Origin: Candidatus Schekmanbacteria bacterium
GTDB lineage: Bacteria; CSSED10-310; JACPHN01
DNA length: 64,000 nucleotides
Reading direction: 5' to 3'
Assembly (NCBI GenBank): GCA_016188575.1
Contig: JACPHN010000019.1
Coordinates: 62,001 to 126,000 of the forward strand
Position 1 is the stretch's first letter. Every line of letters starts with the position of its first letter. The position numbers and the translations under genes were made by a program. Shown in pieces: positions 1 through 8,073 of the stretch. The notes beneath the pieces were generated by a model, which did not search any database, was not told where the DNA came from, and saw only the letters and a program-made list of their open reading frames with translations.

Positions 1-1028
1 GGGTACGCGGACCCGTCGCGCCGCCAGACGGCGACGCCGCCGCTGCCTGAGTCCGAGGGATTGAACATGCCGGCAAGAATCTCAAGAGTAGCGTCTCCAT
101 CAAGATCCGCAACTATCGGAAAATACCAGACGGGGAGCGGGATGAACACGGGAAATCCCGGCGCCACCGTGCCGTCGCCCGTCAGGACCCAGACCTGGCC
201 ATCCTGAATAAACACCACTTCCGGCTGACCATCGCCATCCAGGTCGCCGGCGACCGGAGCGCTCGGCATCTCCGCCCCGTACGACACGGGCCATCCTGCC
301 GCCGTCGATCCGTCAAGTCGTATCGCCTCGACCCCGACGCCATCCATCGCCACAATGATCTCCGGCGCGCCGTCCCGATCGATGTCGGCGATGGCCGCGT
401 CGCTATAGTAAAAGAGCCCTGTCCGGGTCACCGTGCGCGGCCACCCCGGCACGAGCACACCCGCGGCGTCCAGAAGGTGCAGGTAGGCTGTCTTGGTCGC
501 GTCCGGGGACAGCATGCTGCTAAGCCTCGACAGAAGAACCGCAATGCGGCTGCCGAGCCACATACCGGGAAGCGGGACAATCACCGCGGTCGTCCCCAGC
601 CCGGCCGTCACCTCAATGGTCTCCGCGGGCGGCCAGCCCGGCACGGCGCTGCCGTCGCCGTGGAAGGCAGACGGGCGGCAATAGGTTTCCGGGTTGCCGG
701 ACGCGCACGAAACGACGATCTCTTCCCCGGGAAACCGCGGGTCCAAGTCAACAGCCGCTACCGGCTCGAGCAGCGCGTTCATCGGATCTCCCGGGCTCGC
801 TTCGGTAAGCGGCCAGCCCGGCATCTCGTTCCCCAGATGGTCGAAGGCGTGCACGTAGTGTACCGATGACACCTCCTCGTCCCAACTCCGCAGCACCACC
901 TGCCGGCGATCTCCATCGACGATACGCGCAATCTGCGGTGCCCCCCCCGAGCCCGGAAGAATTACTGGAAACCCCTTGCAGATGGGAGGTGCGGTTTCCC
1001 GCGCCGACGCGATTTCGGTCGCGAGCAT
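1..1028 (-). CDS. FG-GAP/VCBS repeat surface protein, 3' part beyond window
   Basis: The frame runs leftward off the window edge, so only about 342 N-terminal residues are visible. It reads as repeated beta-propeller blades: a 'GWP' turn ('PGWPLTE', 'PGWPPAE', 'PGWPRTV', 'AGWPVSY') recurs, and later blades carry Asp-rich loops ('ADIDRDGAPEII', 'AGDLDGDGQPEV', 'ADLDGDATLEIL') typical of FG-GAP/VCBS repeats, which bind calcium in extracellular integrin-alpha-like propellers. The first in-frame ATG is at 1028, but the hydrophobic run 'LAGAILAIMLATEIASA' that looks like a signal peptide starts before it with no ATG, GTG or TTG visible, so the true start is uncertain. It is the last visible gene of the leftward envelope cluster. 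No enzymatic motif is seen. Confidence 0.72.
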   Translation of the reverse strand, partial: MLATEIASARETAPPICKGFPVILPGSGGAPQIARIVDGDRRQVVLRSWDEEVSSVHYVHAFDHLGNEMPGWPLTEASPGDPMNALLEPVAAVDLDPRFPGEEIVVSCASGNPETYCRPSAFHGDGSAVPGWPPAETIEVTAGLGTTAVIVPLPGMWLGSRIAVLLSRLSSMLSPDATKTAYLHLLDAAGVLVPGWPRTVTRTGLFYYSDAAIADIDRDGAPEIIVAMDGVGVEAIRLDGSTAAGWPVSYGAEMPSAPVAGDLDGDGQPEVVFIQDGQVWVLTGDGTVAPGFPVFIPLPVWYFPIVADLDGDATLEILAGMFNPSDSGSGGVAVWRRDGSAY

Positions 1029-1095
1029 AATCGCGAGGATTGCGCCGGCAAGGCGTGCAGCGCGCTGCCGAGAGCGTTGCGGTACCTTGGCGCGA

Positions 1096-1710
1096 CTATG
1101 CTTTCGGCGGGCCGGCTTTTCGGCGGCGGCGCCGCGCTCCCAACGAAAACAGACTATTCTTGCCGACGATGACATCCGGATAGGCGACTCCCCAAATGAC
1201 GAAGGGCACCAGCAGCGCTCCAGCAACCTCCCAGAACCCATGGATATAGTGTAGCGCGTAGTAGCTCGCGATTTGCGCGAGCTTCCAGAGGCCGCTGCCG
1301 CTCACGACGATGGATGCGTGGGTGGCGCTGTAGAACCCCGCGGTCATGTGAACGCAGTGCGTGAAGAAGACGGCCAGCAACGCGATTCCGAGATTCGCCA
1401 GGCGGCGGTGCAACGGTACTCCCGGAATCGCGAGCATCAATCCGACCAGCGGCACGATGTTGAAGCTCAGGGTCATGCCGTCGAGCGTGCCGACGTACCG
1501 TTCGCGCAGCACGTTGTCCACCTCGAGAAAGATGAGCTGGTGACCTTCGGCGCGGGTGATGACGTTTTGATACCCCGTCACGTGCAGGATGGTGTTGGCG
1601 ACCTGAGAAAAGAAGGTGATGTAGTGGGACACCAAGAACACAGACCAGCATGCGCCCATCGCGAACGAAATGGTCGTGCTGATGACAAGGAATTTCAGCA
1701 ATCGTCGCAC
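1096..1710 (-). CDS. Exosortase-like polytopic membrane protein lacking the catalytic Cys
   Basis: About 204 residues with several hydrophobic helices. A longer frame reaches 1839, but the GTG at 1710 lies 8 bases after a GGGAGA ribosome-binding site and just after the stop of the upstream gene, so it is preferred. The layout resembles the exosortase/archaeosortase family: an N-terminal helix, a 'VANTILHVTGY' segment, a central extracytoplasmic stretch, then 'PGVPLHRRLANLGIALLAVF' and a 'GFYS' turn, and a last helix preceded by 'HYIHGFWEV'. Family members carry a Cys in an A-C-x-G type motif and an Arg after the next helix. Here the corresponding positions read 'LSFNIVP' and 'FTHCVHMT', so Cys and probably Arg are replaced. 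A PrsT-like TPR lipoprotein and a GT-C protein lie in the same operon. The assignment rests on layout only; an unrelated membrane protein is possible. Confidence 0.42.
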   Translation of the reverse strand: MRRLLKFLVISTTISFAMGACWSVFLVSHYITFFSQVANTILHVTGYQNVITRAEGHQLIFLEVDNVLRERYVGTLDGMTLSFNIVPLVGLMLAIPGVPLHRRLANLGIALLAVFFTHCVHMTAGFYSATHASIVVSGSGLWKLAQIASYYALHYIHGFWEVAGALLVPFVIWGVAYPDVIVGKNSLFSLGARRRRRKAGPPKA

Positions 1711-1714
1711 CGAA

Positions 1715-3583
1715 TCACTCTCCCATTTTTTCGCGGATCTTGGAAAGGTAGTCCCGAGCAATCGCGCTTTCGGGGTTGGCGAGCAGAACCTGCTCGAAGT
1801 GCGCTCTGGCCCTGACGAAATCGCCCGTTTGAAAGGCAACGACGCCGAGATTGCCGATGGTATTCACGTGCAACGGGTCCCGCTCGTGAGCGCGCTGCAA
1901 GAAATAGCCCGCTTGCCGAAACCTCCCCGCCTGAAGGTGTAGATTGCCGAAGTAGAAGTTCGCCGTGACGTCCTGCGGGTCGAGGGCAAGAGCCTTGCGA
2001 TAGTAGCTCTCGGCCCCTTCCAACTCGCCTTTCTTCGCCGCGAGGCGCCCGAACGCGAGGTATGCATCCATGGTCCAGCCGGTGGTCTTCAAGGCGCGCG
2101 CGGCCTCGGTTTCCGCGCTTTTCACCCGACCTTGCGAAAGCAGGATCGCAACCACCGGAAACTGCGCCTCTCGGCGCCAGGGATCCAGGGCATGGGCGAT
2201 CCGGGCGTGCTCTTCAGCGGCCAGGAGGTCGCTTCTGAGCTCGAGATAGCCGGCAAGCAGTTGCTGCGCGGTCGCGGACCACGGGGCGACCTCCACGGCG
2301 GAGTGGTAGAGCTGCGCCTCGTCGGCCCACACGAGGTTGCGCTTCAGCGTGGCGGTAGTCATCGCGGCGATAGCGAGGGCGGCGACGACGGCGCCGGTGC
2401 GCTGCAGCGGTCGCCCGCCGACCCACCGCCGGTACTCCACCCATCTCCCGGCAAGCGGCGGCCGGGGAGAGGCGCTCAGGAGCAGCGCGGCACAGACCAG
2501 ACCGAGCCCGGCGACTGCCGCGTACATTCGATATTCCTGCATGACGATCGTAATCGGCACGACGCTCGAGCTCGGCGCCAGGGCCACGAAGAACCAGACG
2601 ATACCGAGCGCCAGCGCGGGCCGCGACTTTCGTACGGCAACCGCCACACACCCGAGAAACCCGAGCAGCACCACCGCGGCGATGACGCCAGGTTGCAGGA
2701 GCTCCGACGTACGCGGCCACTCCCACCACAGCGTCTGACGCGCCGGAACAGCGAACAGACCGAGGTACATGCAAATCACCTTCCCCTGGGTCAGCATGTT
2801 GCTCCACACGCCGACGCCGCGCGATGGTTCGGTCTGGCCAACCGCGCCAAACAGCGCGTTCCGCCACAGGATGTACGACACCGCGAGCATCAGGAGCGGT
2901 GACAACCGCGCCCACATCCGCCCATCGCGGAGGGTGCCGCGCAGCGACCCGCCATGCCAGCCGAAAAGCTCGACCGCAAGGATCAGAAAAGGACAGAAAA
3001 AGGCGGATTCCTTGCTGGCGAGCGCGAACGCGAAGGACAGCGCCGCCAAGCCGAGCCACGTGCGCCGGCAGCGGTGAGTTGCGGCGGCACGCCCGCGGGC
3101 GTAGCTCAGCATCGCGGTAAAGGCGAAGACCGTCGCAAGCTGCTCGGAGCGGCCCCACGCATAGGTTACCGCCTCAGTCTGGAGTGGGTGGAGCGCGAAA
3201 ATCGCGACTGCCACGGCCGTCTGCTGCCGCGCGATTGCCACCGACCGGAACAGCGCCCACAGGATTGCGGCCGCCACGAGGTGCAGCCCGACATCCACAA
3301 GGTGAAAGGCCGTCGGCGACACACCGGCGACGGCGTAGGTTCCGAAGTAGCTTAGTATGGTTACGGGACGCCACAGGCCTTTGAAGGTGCCGGCATGATC
3401 GAGGCTCGTGCCGAGCAGATAATGAGGGAGCGCCGAGGCCGCGCGCACATAGTAGTTACGGGCGATCCCGAGCCAGTCGTCGTAGTAGAAGGGGCTGCCG
3501 AGCGCCGGCGCGTAGGCTGCGCCCGTAGTGATCAAGATTGCGCTCAGCGCCGCCACGCTGCGAAGGGCTTGGCGGTGCGTCAA
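1715..3583 (-). CDS. Tmtc-like GT-C membrane glycosyltransferase with C-terminal TPRs
   Basis: About 622 residues. The N-terminal ~400 are polytopic membrane helices; the C-terminal ~200 are tetratricopeptide repeats ('AYLAFGRLAAKKGELEGAES', 'NFYFGNLHLQAGRFRQAGYF', 'TIGNLGVVAFQTGDFVRARA'). GT-C hallmarks are an early acidic motif 'FYYDDW' in the first periplasmic loop, 'HPLQTEAVTYAWGRSEQL' and 'QEYRMYA', as in Tmtc and related bacterial protein O-mannosyltransferase-like proteins that use lipid-linked sugars. The frame is open back to 3832, but that extension overlaps the upstream gene and is not membrane-like. A TTG at 3583 gives a sensible start ('MTHRQALRSVAALSA'); a GTG at 3625 is an alternative. 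The stop overlaps the leader of the next gene, implying an operon. Substrate is unknown. Confidence 0.7.
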   Translation of the reverse strand: MTHRQALRSVAALSAILITTGAAYAPALGSPFYYDDWLGIARNYYVRAASALPHYLLGTSLDHAGTFKGLWRPVTILSYFGTYAVAGVSPTAFHLVDVGLHLVAAAILWALFRSVAIARQQTAVAVAIFALHPLQTEAVTYAWGRSEQLATVFAFTAMLSYARGRAAATHRCRRTWLGLAALSFAFALASKESAFFCPFLILAVELFGWHGGSLRGTLRDGRMWARLSPLLMLAVSYILWRNALFGAVGQTEPSRGVGVWSNMLTQGKVICMYLGLFAVPARQTLWWEWPRTSELLQPGVIAAVVLLGFLGCVAVAVRKSRPALALGIVWFFVALAPSSSVVPITIVMQEYRMYAAVAGLGLVCAALLLSASPRPPLAGRWVEYRRWVGGRPLQRTGAVVAALAIAAMTTATLKRNLVWADEAQLYHSAVEVAPWSATAQQLLAGYLELRSDLLAAEEHARIAHALDPWRREAQFPVVAILLSQGRVKSAETEAARALKTTGWTMDAYLAFGRLAAKKGELEGAESYYRKALALDPQDVTANFYFGNLHLQAGRFRQAGYFLQRAHERDPLHVNTIGNLGVVAFQTGDFVRARAHFEQVLLANPESAIARDYLSKIREKMGE

Positions 3584-3644
3584 ACCACGGACCCCGCGGA
3601 TCTCGGGAACATCAGCGGCGCACACGGCCAGGCGCCCGCAGCCG

Positions 3645-4751
3645 TCATTGAGACGGCAAGACCATGCCGAACCCCGGAGGGCTGGCAAGCTTGCGAAGTG
3701 GGGCAACCTTGCTCTGATAGAGAGGCGCCCACGACTCGCCACTGTCGGTGCTACGAAGAATGGCGGTGTCCGTCGAAATGAAAACCATCTTGTCGTTGGT
3801 GGGATGAACGACCAGGGAGCGCACGGCACCACCGCTCGATTTCGTCTTTTTCGCCTCCCAGCGAAACCCGGTGCGCGTCACGACCTGAACGCCGCAACAG
3901 TCGACCCCGATGTAGATCGTCTGCGGGGCACTCGGCGCTATCGCCATTGACAACTGGCGCGCCATACGGGCGTCGAGGTTCAGCGCCAGCCCGATTGCGG
4001 TGATGTGAAACTCCTTGTCCGCGGCGGTCGGTGCGTACAGATGCGCGCTGTCGACGTCGATGAACATGGAGTGGTAGCTCTGGATTGGTCGGGTGATGGC
4101 GCGAGCCTCGTTCTTCTCCGAGATTTCCACGATCCCGCTCTTCGCCGGCGGGCGCACCTGCATGAGAAGAGGACCGGGAATCAGCGGATCTTCAAAGAGC
4201 CAGCCAACGCCTCCGGAGAGATCCACCTGGTCGCCCCCAAGCGTGGGCCGCTGCCACTCATTGCCATCCTTGCGGAACAGCCCGCGCTCGGAGCCGGCGT
4301 AGAGGGCGCGATCGCCGTGCGTGCGCCGGACGATATTGCGCACCCCGCCCTCGACGCGGCCGATCGCCCGCGTCTGCGAGGCCGGGCCTCCCAGCGGCAC
4401 CGTGAATAGCTCGCCCGTGGACAGCCCGACGACGAGGTCGGCCTCGTCACGAATCAGCGCGGTCGGCTCCCGCCACCCAAGGGTCACGTACTCGGGTTTG
4501 GCCTCGGCTCCTTCGGTCAGCTTCACGCGGAACACACCCTGCATGGCCCCGAAATACAGGTACGGATCGGGCGCCGCCACGTAGGTCACCGACGTGAGAT
4601 TCGTGAGCTCTTCGAGATCACCGGATGCGGGCTCTAGCATTGGAACCGCTTCCGGGTCGGCGCAGGCAGCGGCCAGAAACGCGTATGTCGCGGCGGCCGC
4701 GACCGGCATCAGGAAAGGTCTGACTCGGGGCTTAGTTGGAAGGTGTTTCAT
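3645..4751 (-). CDS. Lipoprotein with BNR/beta-propeller-like repeats
   Basis: A 368-residue protein whose N-terminus ends in a lipobox ('TYAFLAAACAD'), so it is probably a lipidated envelope protein. The body is made of short beta-rich repeats of the Asp-box/BNR or photosynthesis-assembly (Ycf48-like) type: 'FRKDGNEWQRPTLGG' and near the end 'ILRSTDSGESWAPLY', which is a textbook S-x-D-x-G-x-x-W Asp box. It overlaps the upstream TPR lipoprotein gene by 20 bases, so translation is probably coupled. It may be a scaffold or ligand-binding propeller for the neighbouring glycosyltransferase-like and exosortase-like membrane proteins, which is inference from gene order. No catalytic residues can be named. 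Confidence 0.7.
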   Translation of the reverse strand: MKHLPTKPRVRPFLMPVAAAATYAFLAAACADPEAVPMLEPASGDLEELTNLTSVTYVAAPDPYLYFGAMQGVFRVKLTEGAEAKPEYVTLGWREPTALIRDEADLVVGLSTGELFTVPLGGPASQTRAIGRVEGGVRNIVRRTHGDRALYAGSERGLFRKDGNEWQRPTLGGDQVDLSGGVGWLFEDPLIPGPLLMQVRPPAKSGIVEISEKNEARAITRPIQSYHSMFIDVDSAHLYAPTAADKEFHITAIGLALNLDARMARQLSMAIAPSAPQTIYIGVDCCGVQVVTRTGFRWEAKKTKSSGGAVRSLVVHPTNDKMVFISTDTAILRSTDSGESWAPLYQSKVAPLRKLASPPGFGMVLPSQ

Positions 4752-5883
4752 TGGCGTGTTCCTGTGCGGCGGCCTCGGGCTGAGCAGTGGGCGCGGGCGA
4801 CGCCGCTGGCATCGACAAGCTCTCCTTCATGGCCCTGGCCTCCGCCGCTTTTTCGGGGTTCCCGGCGCGCTCGTAGGAGTCCGCCAGCATGCCGTACGCC
4901 CGCAGTTGCCAGGTCTTGAGCGTCAGCGTCGGCTGTTGTCGGATGACCTCGGCGATTCTCGCGATCGCCGCTTCCAGAACCTTGCGGCCCTCCTCCTCTT
5001 TGCCCGAGGCGATGAGCGCGGCCGCCTGCCCCACCTCGAACAGGCCGCGAAGCGGCGCAGAGTGCTCGGCTGCCTTCCACTTTTCCGCAAGCGCGAGCGC
5101 TCGCGGGAGATCGTCCTTGCGCGTCGCCATGACGGCGATAAGCTCGGCGTAGGCAAGGGCGTAGTTGGGCGCCTGCAGGGCGATTTCTTCGAGCGCCTTC
5201 TGCGCGAGCTCCAGGCGATCGGTGGCCTGCAGCACCTTGGCCAGGCCGAGCTTCGCGGGCGCGAACTCAGGGGCGACCTGCAGGGCCTTCGTGTAAACCC
5301 CCTCTGCCTCGGCGTACTGGCCCCGGAGGGTCTGGACGTCCGCGAGGTTCACGGCTGTAGTCAGGTCCGACGGGTTTTGTTTCAGCACTTTTCGGTACAA
5401 GGCCTCGGCCTGGTCGAGCCGGCCGTCCTCCTTGTACAACCCGGCGAGGTTTTGTTGCACGCCGAGGTGATCAGGGTTGAGCTGGAGGGCGTGCAGAAAG
5501 GACTTCTCGGCTTCTGCGTAGTTTCCCCTGCCGATGTGTACTAGCGCGAGGCTGTTGTAGGCGACCGTCATCTTTGCATCGGCCGCGATCGCGGCCGTGA
5601 GGTGCTTCTCCGCGCCGTCGAGGTCGCCGCTTTGAAGGAAGTAAGCGCCGAGGAGAAAATTGGCGCCCGGGTGCTTGGGGTTTTCGGCCAGCGCGGCGCG
5701 CCAGTGCTTGGCGGCCTCCTCGCTGTTGCCGACCTCAAACTGGTTCTTGCCCATGACGTAGAGAACCTCGGCCTTGTCTTGCCCGAGGGAGCACGCCGCG
5801 AGGGCGATCGGTGCGACCATGAGAATGCTCGCCAACGCCACGCGGGGAGAGAATGAAGGGCGACGGCGGACTTGCGGAGACAT
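4732..5883 (-). CDS. TPR-repeat lipoprotein (PrsT-like)
   Basis: A 383-residue lipoprotein: signal peptide with lipobox 'APIALAACSLG' at about residues 20-31, then about eight tetratricopeptide repeats ('FEVGNSEEAAKHWRAALAEN', 'LLGAYFLQSGDLDGAEKHLT', 'LVHIGRGNYAEAEKSFLHAL', 'LYKEDGRLDQAEALYRKVLK') and a low-complexity Ala/Pro/Gln tail. TPR lipoproteins of this type (PrsT) accompany exosortase/PEP-CTERM loci, consistent with the exosortase-like gene three positions downstream, although TPR lipoproteins are also common elsewhere. It is the first gene of the leftward cluster. The start at 5883 precedes a basic n-region and fits a lipoprotein signal. Confidence 0.78.
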   Translation of the reverse strand: MSPQVRRRPSFSPRVALASILMVAPIALAACSLGQDKAEVLYVMGKNQFEVGNSEEAAKHWRAALAENPKHPGANFLLGAYFLQSGDLDGAEKHLTAAIAADAKMTVAYNSLALVHIGRGNYAEAEKSFLHALQLNPDHLGVQQNLAGLYKEDGRLDQAEALYRKVLKQNPSDLTTAVNLADVQTLRGQYAEAEGVYTKALQVAPEFAPAKLGLAKVLQATDRLELAQKALEEIALQAPNYALAYAELIAVMATRKDDLPRALALAEKWKAAEHSAPLRGLFEVGQAAALIASGKEEEGRKVLEAAIARIAEVIRQQPTLTLKTWQLRAYGMLADSYERAGNPEKAAEARAMKESLSMPAASPAPTAQPEAAAQEHANETPSN

Positions 5884-5957
5884 CTGGCGGGGACTCCAAG
5901 AATGACAATGGGCACATCCGGCATTGCTGCCGCAGAGGTGCCCATGTGTGCGATGCG

Positions 5958-5985
5958 GCGAGGGCGGCGGTTTGCGCCGCCTCGC
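5958..5985 (-). terminator. GC-rich hairpin after the small exported protein gene
   Basis: Two arms (GCGAGGGCGGCGG and CGCCGCCTCGC) face each other across a TTTG loop, 16 bases downstream of the stop codon at 6001 on the minus strand. There is no following T-run, so it is not a canonical intrinsic terminator; it may aid Rho-dependent termination or protect the 3' end. Confidence 0.35.
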
Positions 5986-6000
5986 GATCGTTCCGCTCTA

Positions 6001-6441
6001 CTACTGCAGCGTCTGGTTGAACCCGGCGCTCGAGCTCAGGAAGTACACGGTCGAGAAGATGAGCAGTCCAGTCTCGTTGCCGCTGGTCAGGCCATCGACA
6101 TCGTACCGGCCGTAGCCGTAGCCGCTGGCGTCGCCGTAGCCGGCGGTGCCGGTGACGGCGTTGTGATACTGCGCGCCGGCCTCGGTGGCCAGGCGCCACA
6201 TCGCGCCGGGCGCGACCGCCGATACCGAGCTGGCGAGTTGCGTGCCCGCTTCGTTGAAGAAGGTGATCTGGACGTTCTCGCTAGCGGTGCCAGTGTTGCT
6301 GATCGCGATGAAGGTAAAGGCCATGCCGGTGCCATCGAAGGCGATGGAGCTGTGGGTCGCAGCGGAAGCAACCGCTACCATCGACACCACTGCTGCCAGG
6401 ATCATTGCTGCAATCGTCAGAAGAGCAGCCTTACGTTTCAT
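6001..6441 (-). CDS. Small exported protein of unknown family
   Basis: A 146-residue protein with a clear Sec signal peptide: basic 'MKRKAALLTIAAM', hydrophobic core, cleavage near 'AVASAATHS'. The mature ~115 residues are beta-rich and include 'MAFTFIAISNTGTASENVQI', 'FFNEAGTQLASS', a Gly/Tyr patch 'GYGDASGYGYGRYDVDG' and 'LLIFSTVYFLSSS'. The ATG at 6441 sits 8 bases after a perfect GGAGG, which excludes the longer frame starting at 6483. It is flanked by its own promoter-like sequence and a downstream hairpin, so it is probably monocistronic and well translated. The fold resembles short immunoglobulin-like or DUF11-like beta-sandwiches, but the family is not recognised. Confidence 0.68.
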   Translation of the reverse strand: MKRKAALLTIAAMILAAVVSMVAVASAATHSSIAFDGTGMAFTFIAISNTGTASENVQITFFNEAGTQLASSVSAVAPGAMWRLATEAGAQYHNAVTGTAGYGDASGYGYGRYDVDGLTSGNETGLLIFSTVYFLSSSAGFNQTLQ

Positions 6442-6951
6442 TCTATATTCCTCCAAGAAAAAACCCAAAGCCAACGCATCCATCCCAAAGTCCCGGTCTT
6501 CCCTGGCGCACCTCCCTTCGTCAGGCGTCGCTCGCCTACTCCTCCGTTCCGTTCCGCCTCGCCTGCGCCGCGCCAGGAGGCGAGGCCGTCATGTTCTTTT
6601 CGTTCCAAGTCTGCCAGATTTTGTACGGCCCGCTGCGGCTGGATCCGCCTTTGCTCTCTTGTGAGCCATTTAAGCCGCCTGCTTCGACGATGTCAAGCCC
6701 ATGTGCGGTCTTTTTCCGAGCTTCGGCTCCAACCTCTGCAAGTAATATGCACGTTTCATGCCACATTAAGCGCGCCGTGCCTGCCCACGATAAGCAGGCA
6801 GACGCCTGCTCGGCAACCCCATTGTGATCCCATCGTACAGCACTTTTCAAGTCGCCCACGCGGCCTCGTCGCAAGAAAACGCACGTCTCCAAAACAAGAC
6901 TTGTCAACGTCGTGACAATCCTTGGCGCGATAATTTGTCTCCACCTTCAGC
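6442..6951. other. 510-base intergenic region with a long leader
   Basis: No gene is supported. On the minus strand it holds a promoter-like pair (6668-6696) and a leader of about 220 bases ahead of the gene at 6441. The leader contains a strong inverted repeat around 6556-6590 (CCGCCTCGCCTGCG facing AGGAGGCGAGGCCG). Short open frames here (for example 6536-6907, minus) have no ribosome-binding site and low-information sequence. Confidence 0.5.
6668..6696 (-). promoter_or_regulatory. Sigma-70-like promoter for the small exported protein
   Basis: On the minus strand, a perfect TTGACA (6696-6691) is followed after exactly 17 bases by TTAAAT (6673-6668), which matches TATAAT at four positions. 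It would start transcription about 220 bases upstream of the ATG at 6441. Confidence 0.45.
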
Positions 6952-8073
6952 CTATCCCTTAGACACGCACGCCGTTCCCTGAGGGCAGCCGGCCGCGCGG
7001 GTGACGATTCGCGCGGGCGGAACGTCGAGCAGCTCGGACACGGGCACCAGCGCCACCTGCCGCCGGCCAAGCTCCTCGTAGTACCCTTTAATAGCGCGGT
7101 ACGTCGCTCCGCGCACGTGCCCGATGCCGATCGCCTTACCCTTCCTCAGCGCCACGCCTACGAGCTCGTCGAGCTGCTGGCGCACGGCATCCTCCGCGTC
7201 GAGGTTGTCGATGAACACATCCCGCCTGGCAGCCGGCAGACCCAGACTCGCCGCCAGCTCATAGCCCACGGAACCCGCCGCCGTGACGCTGTCCAGGAAG
7301 AAGTAGCCGCCTTCCCGGAGCTCGCGCAAGACCTGCTCCATGCCCCGGCGGTCTTGCGTGAATCGCGATCCCATGTGGTTGTTCACACCCAGCACATGTG
7401 GGACAGCCCCGAGGTCGCGCCGCGTCGCGCGGAGGATTGCCGAGGGGTCCATCGCCACAAAGAGCGCGCCCTCGCCCGGATTGTCGCGCGGATACGTCGT
7501 CGGCTCCATGGGCAGGTGCAGCAGCACGTCGTGCCCGTGCTCGTACGCGAGCTCACCGAGGCGCCGCGAATGCGCCAGGTGCGGCAACACGGATACCGAG
7601 ATCCCGGAGAGATCCATGATCATGCGCTCCGCCACGTCCCACACATGGCCGAAGTCGTCGATGACCAGCGCGATCTTGGCCACCGGGGCGGCGTCCCCGG
7701 GCAGATAGCGCCGGCGCGCCGAGTCCGCAGGAGGCGCTGCCGCCCGCCGGCGCGCGATCTCTTCTGCCGGCGCCGGCGCTCGCGTTGGCGTTGCCGTCGC
7801 GGCCTCGAGACGAGCGACGGCAACGGGCCTCGCGGTGGCTGCAGGTAGAGCGCGGGCGCGGGCGCGGGCTACTGGAGACGAAGTCGCCACGGTCGCTTCC
7901 CGCCGCGCTGGAAAGAACAGCGGCATGCCCCCGGGCAAAGAGTAATGAACGGCGTCGACAAACGCCAGGCCAAAAGCCTCGATCACGAGAATCGTGCCAA
8001 CGAGGCCGAGCCAGTTGCGCGCCGGCTTTCGCGACGCCGGCCTACCTCGCGCCGGCCGCCGAGATCCGCTCAC
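6952..8073 (-). CDS. yibQ: Divergent polysaccharide deacetylase (YibQ/DUF610 family)
   Basis: A 373-residue protein: basic N-terminus, one membrane anchor ('WLGLVGTILVIEAFGLAFV'), a ~100-residue Ala/Arg/Pro-rich linker, and a C-terminal catalytic-type domain from about residue 130. Domain signatures are 'IALVIDDFGH', 'LLHLPMEP', 'GVNNHMGSRFT' and 'YFFLDS', the NodB-like residues of the divergent deacetylase family. These periplasmic proteins are thought to act on cell-wall or envelope polysaccharide and are usually encoded beside an S41 peptidase and EnvC. Here it overlaps the upstream S41-like gene by four bases (ATGA), so the pair is translationally coupled. No envC is present in the window. 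The exact substrate is not known for the family. Confidence 0.85.
   Translation of the reverse strand: MSGSRRPARGRPASRKPARNWLGLVGTILVIEAFGLAFVDAVHYSLPGGMPLFFPARREATVATSSPVARARARALPAATARPVAVARLEAATATPTRAPAPAEEIARRRAAAPPADSARRRYLPGDAAPVAKIALVIDDFGHVWDVAERMIMDLSGISVSVLPHLAHSRRLGELAYEHGHDVLLHLPMEPTTYPRDNPGEGALFVAMDPSAILRATRRDLGAVPHVLGVNNHMGSRFTQDRRGMEQVLRELREGGYFFLDSVTAAGSVGYELAASLGLPAARRDVFIDNLDAEDAVRQQLDELVGVALRKGKAIGIGHVRGATYRAIKGYYEELGRRQVALVPVSELLDVPPARIVTRAAGCPQGTACVSKG

Noticed and set aside
5958-5985. GC-rich hairpins as intrinsic terminators
   Set aside because: Here and at 16067, 19330, 26396 and 36441 no T-run follows, so they are listed only as hairpins that may help termination.
6536-6907. 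123-residue minus-strand open frame in the leader of the small exported protein
   Set aside because: Lies over a promoter-like pair and hairpin, with no ribosome-binding site or family similarity.
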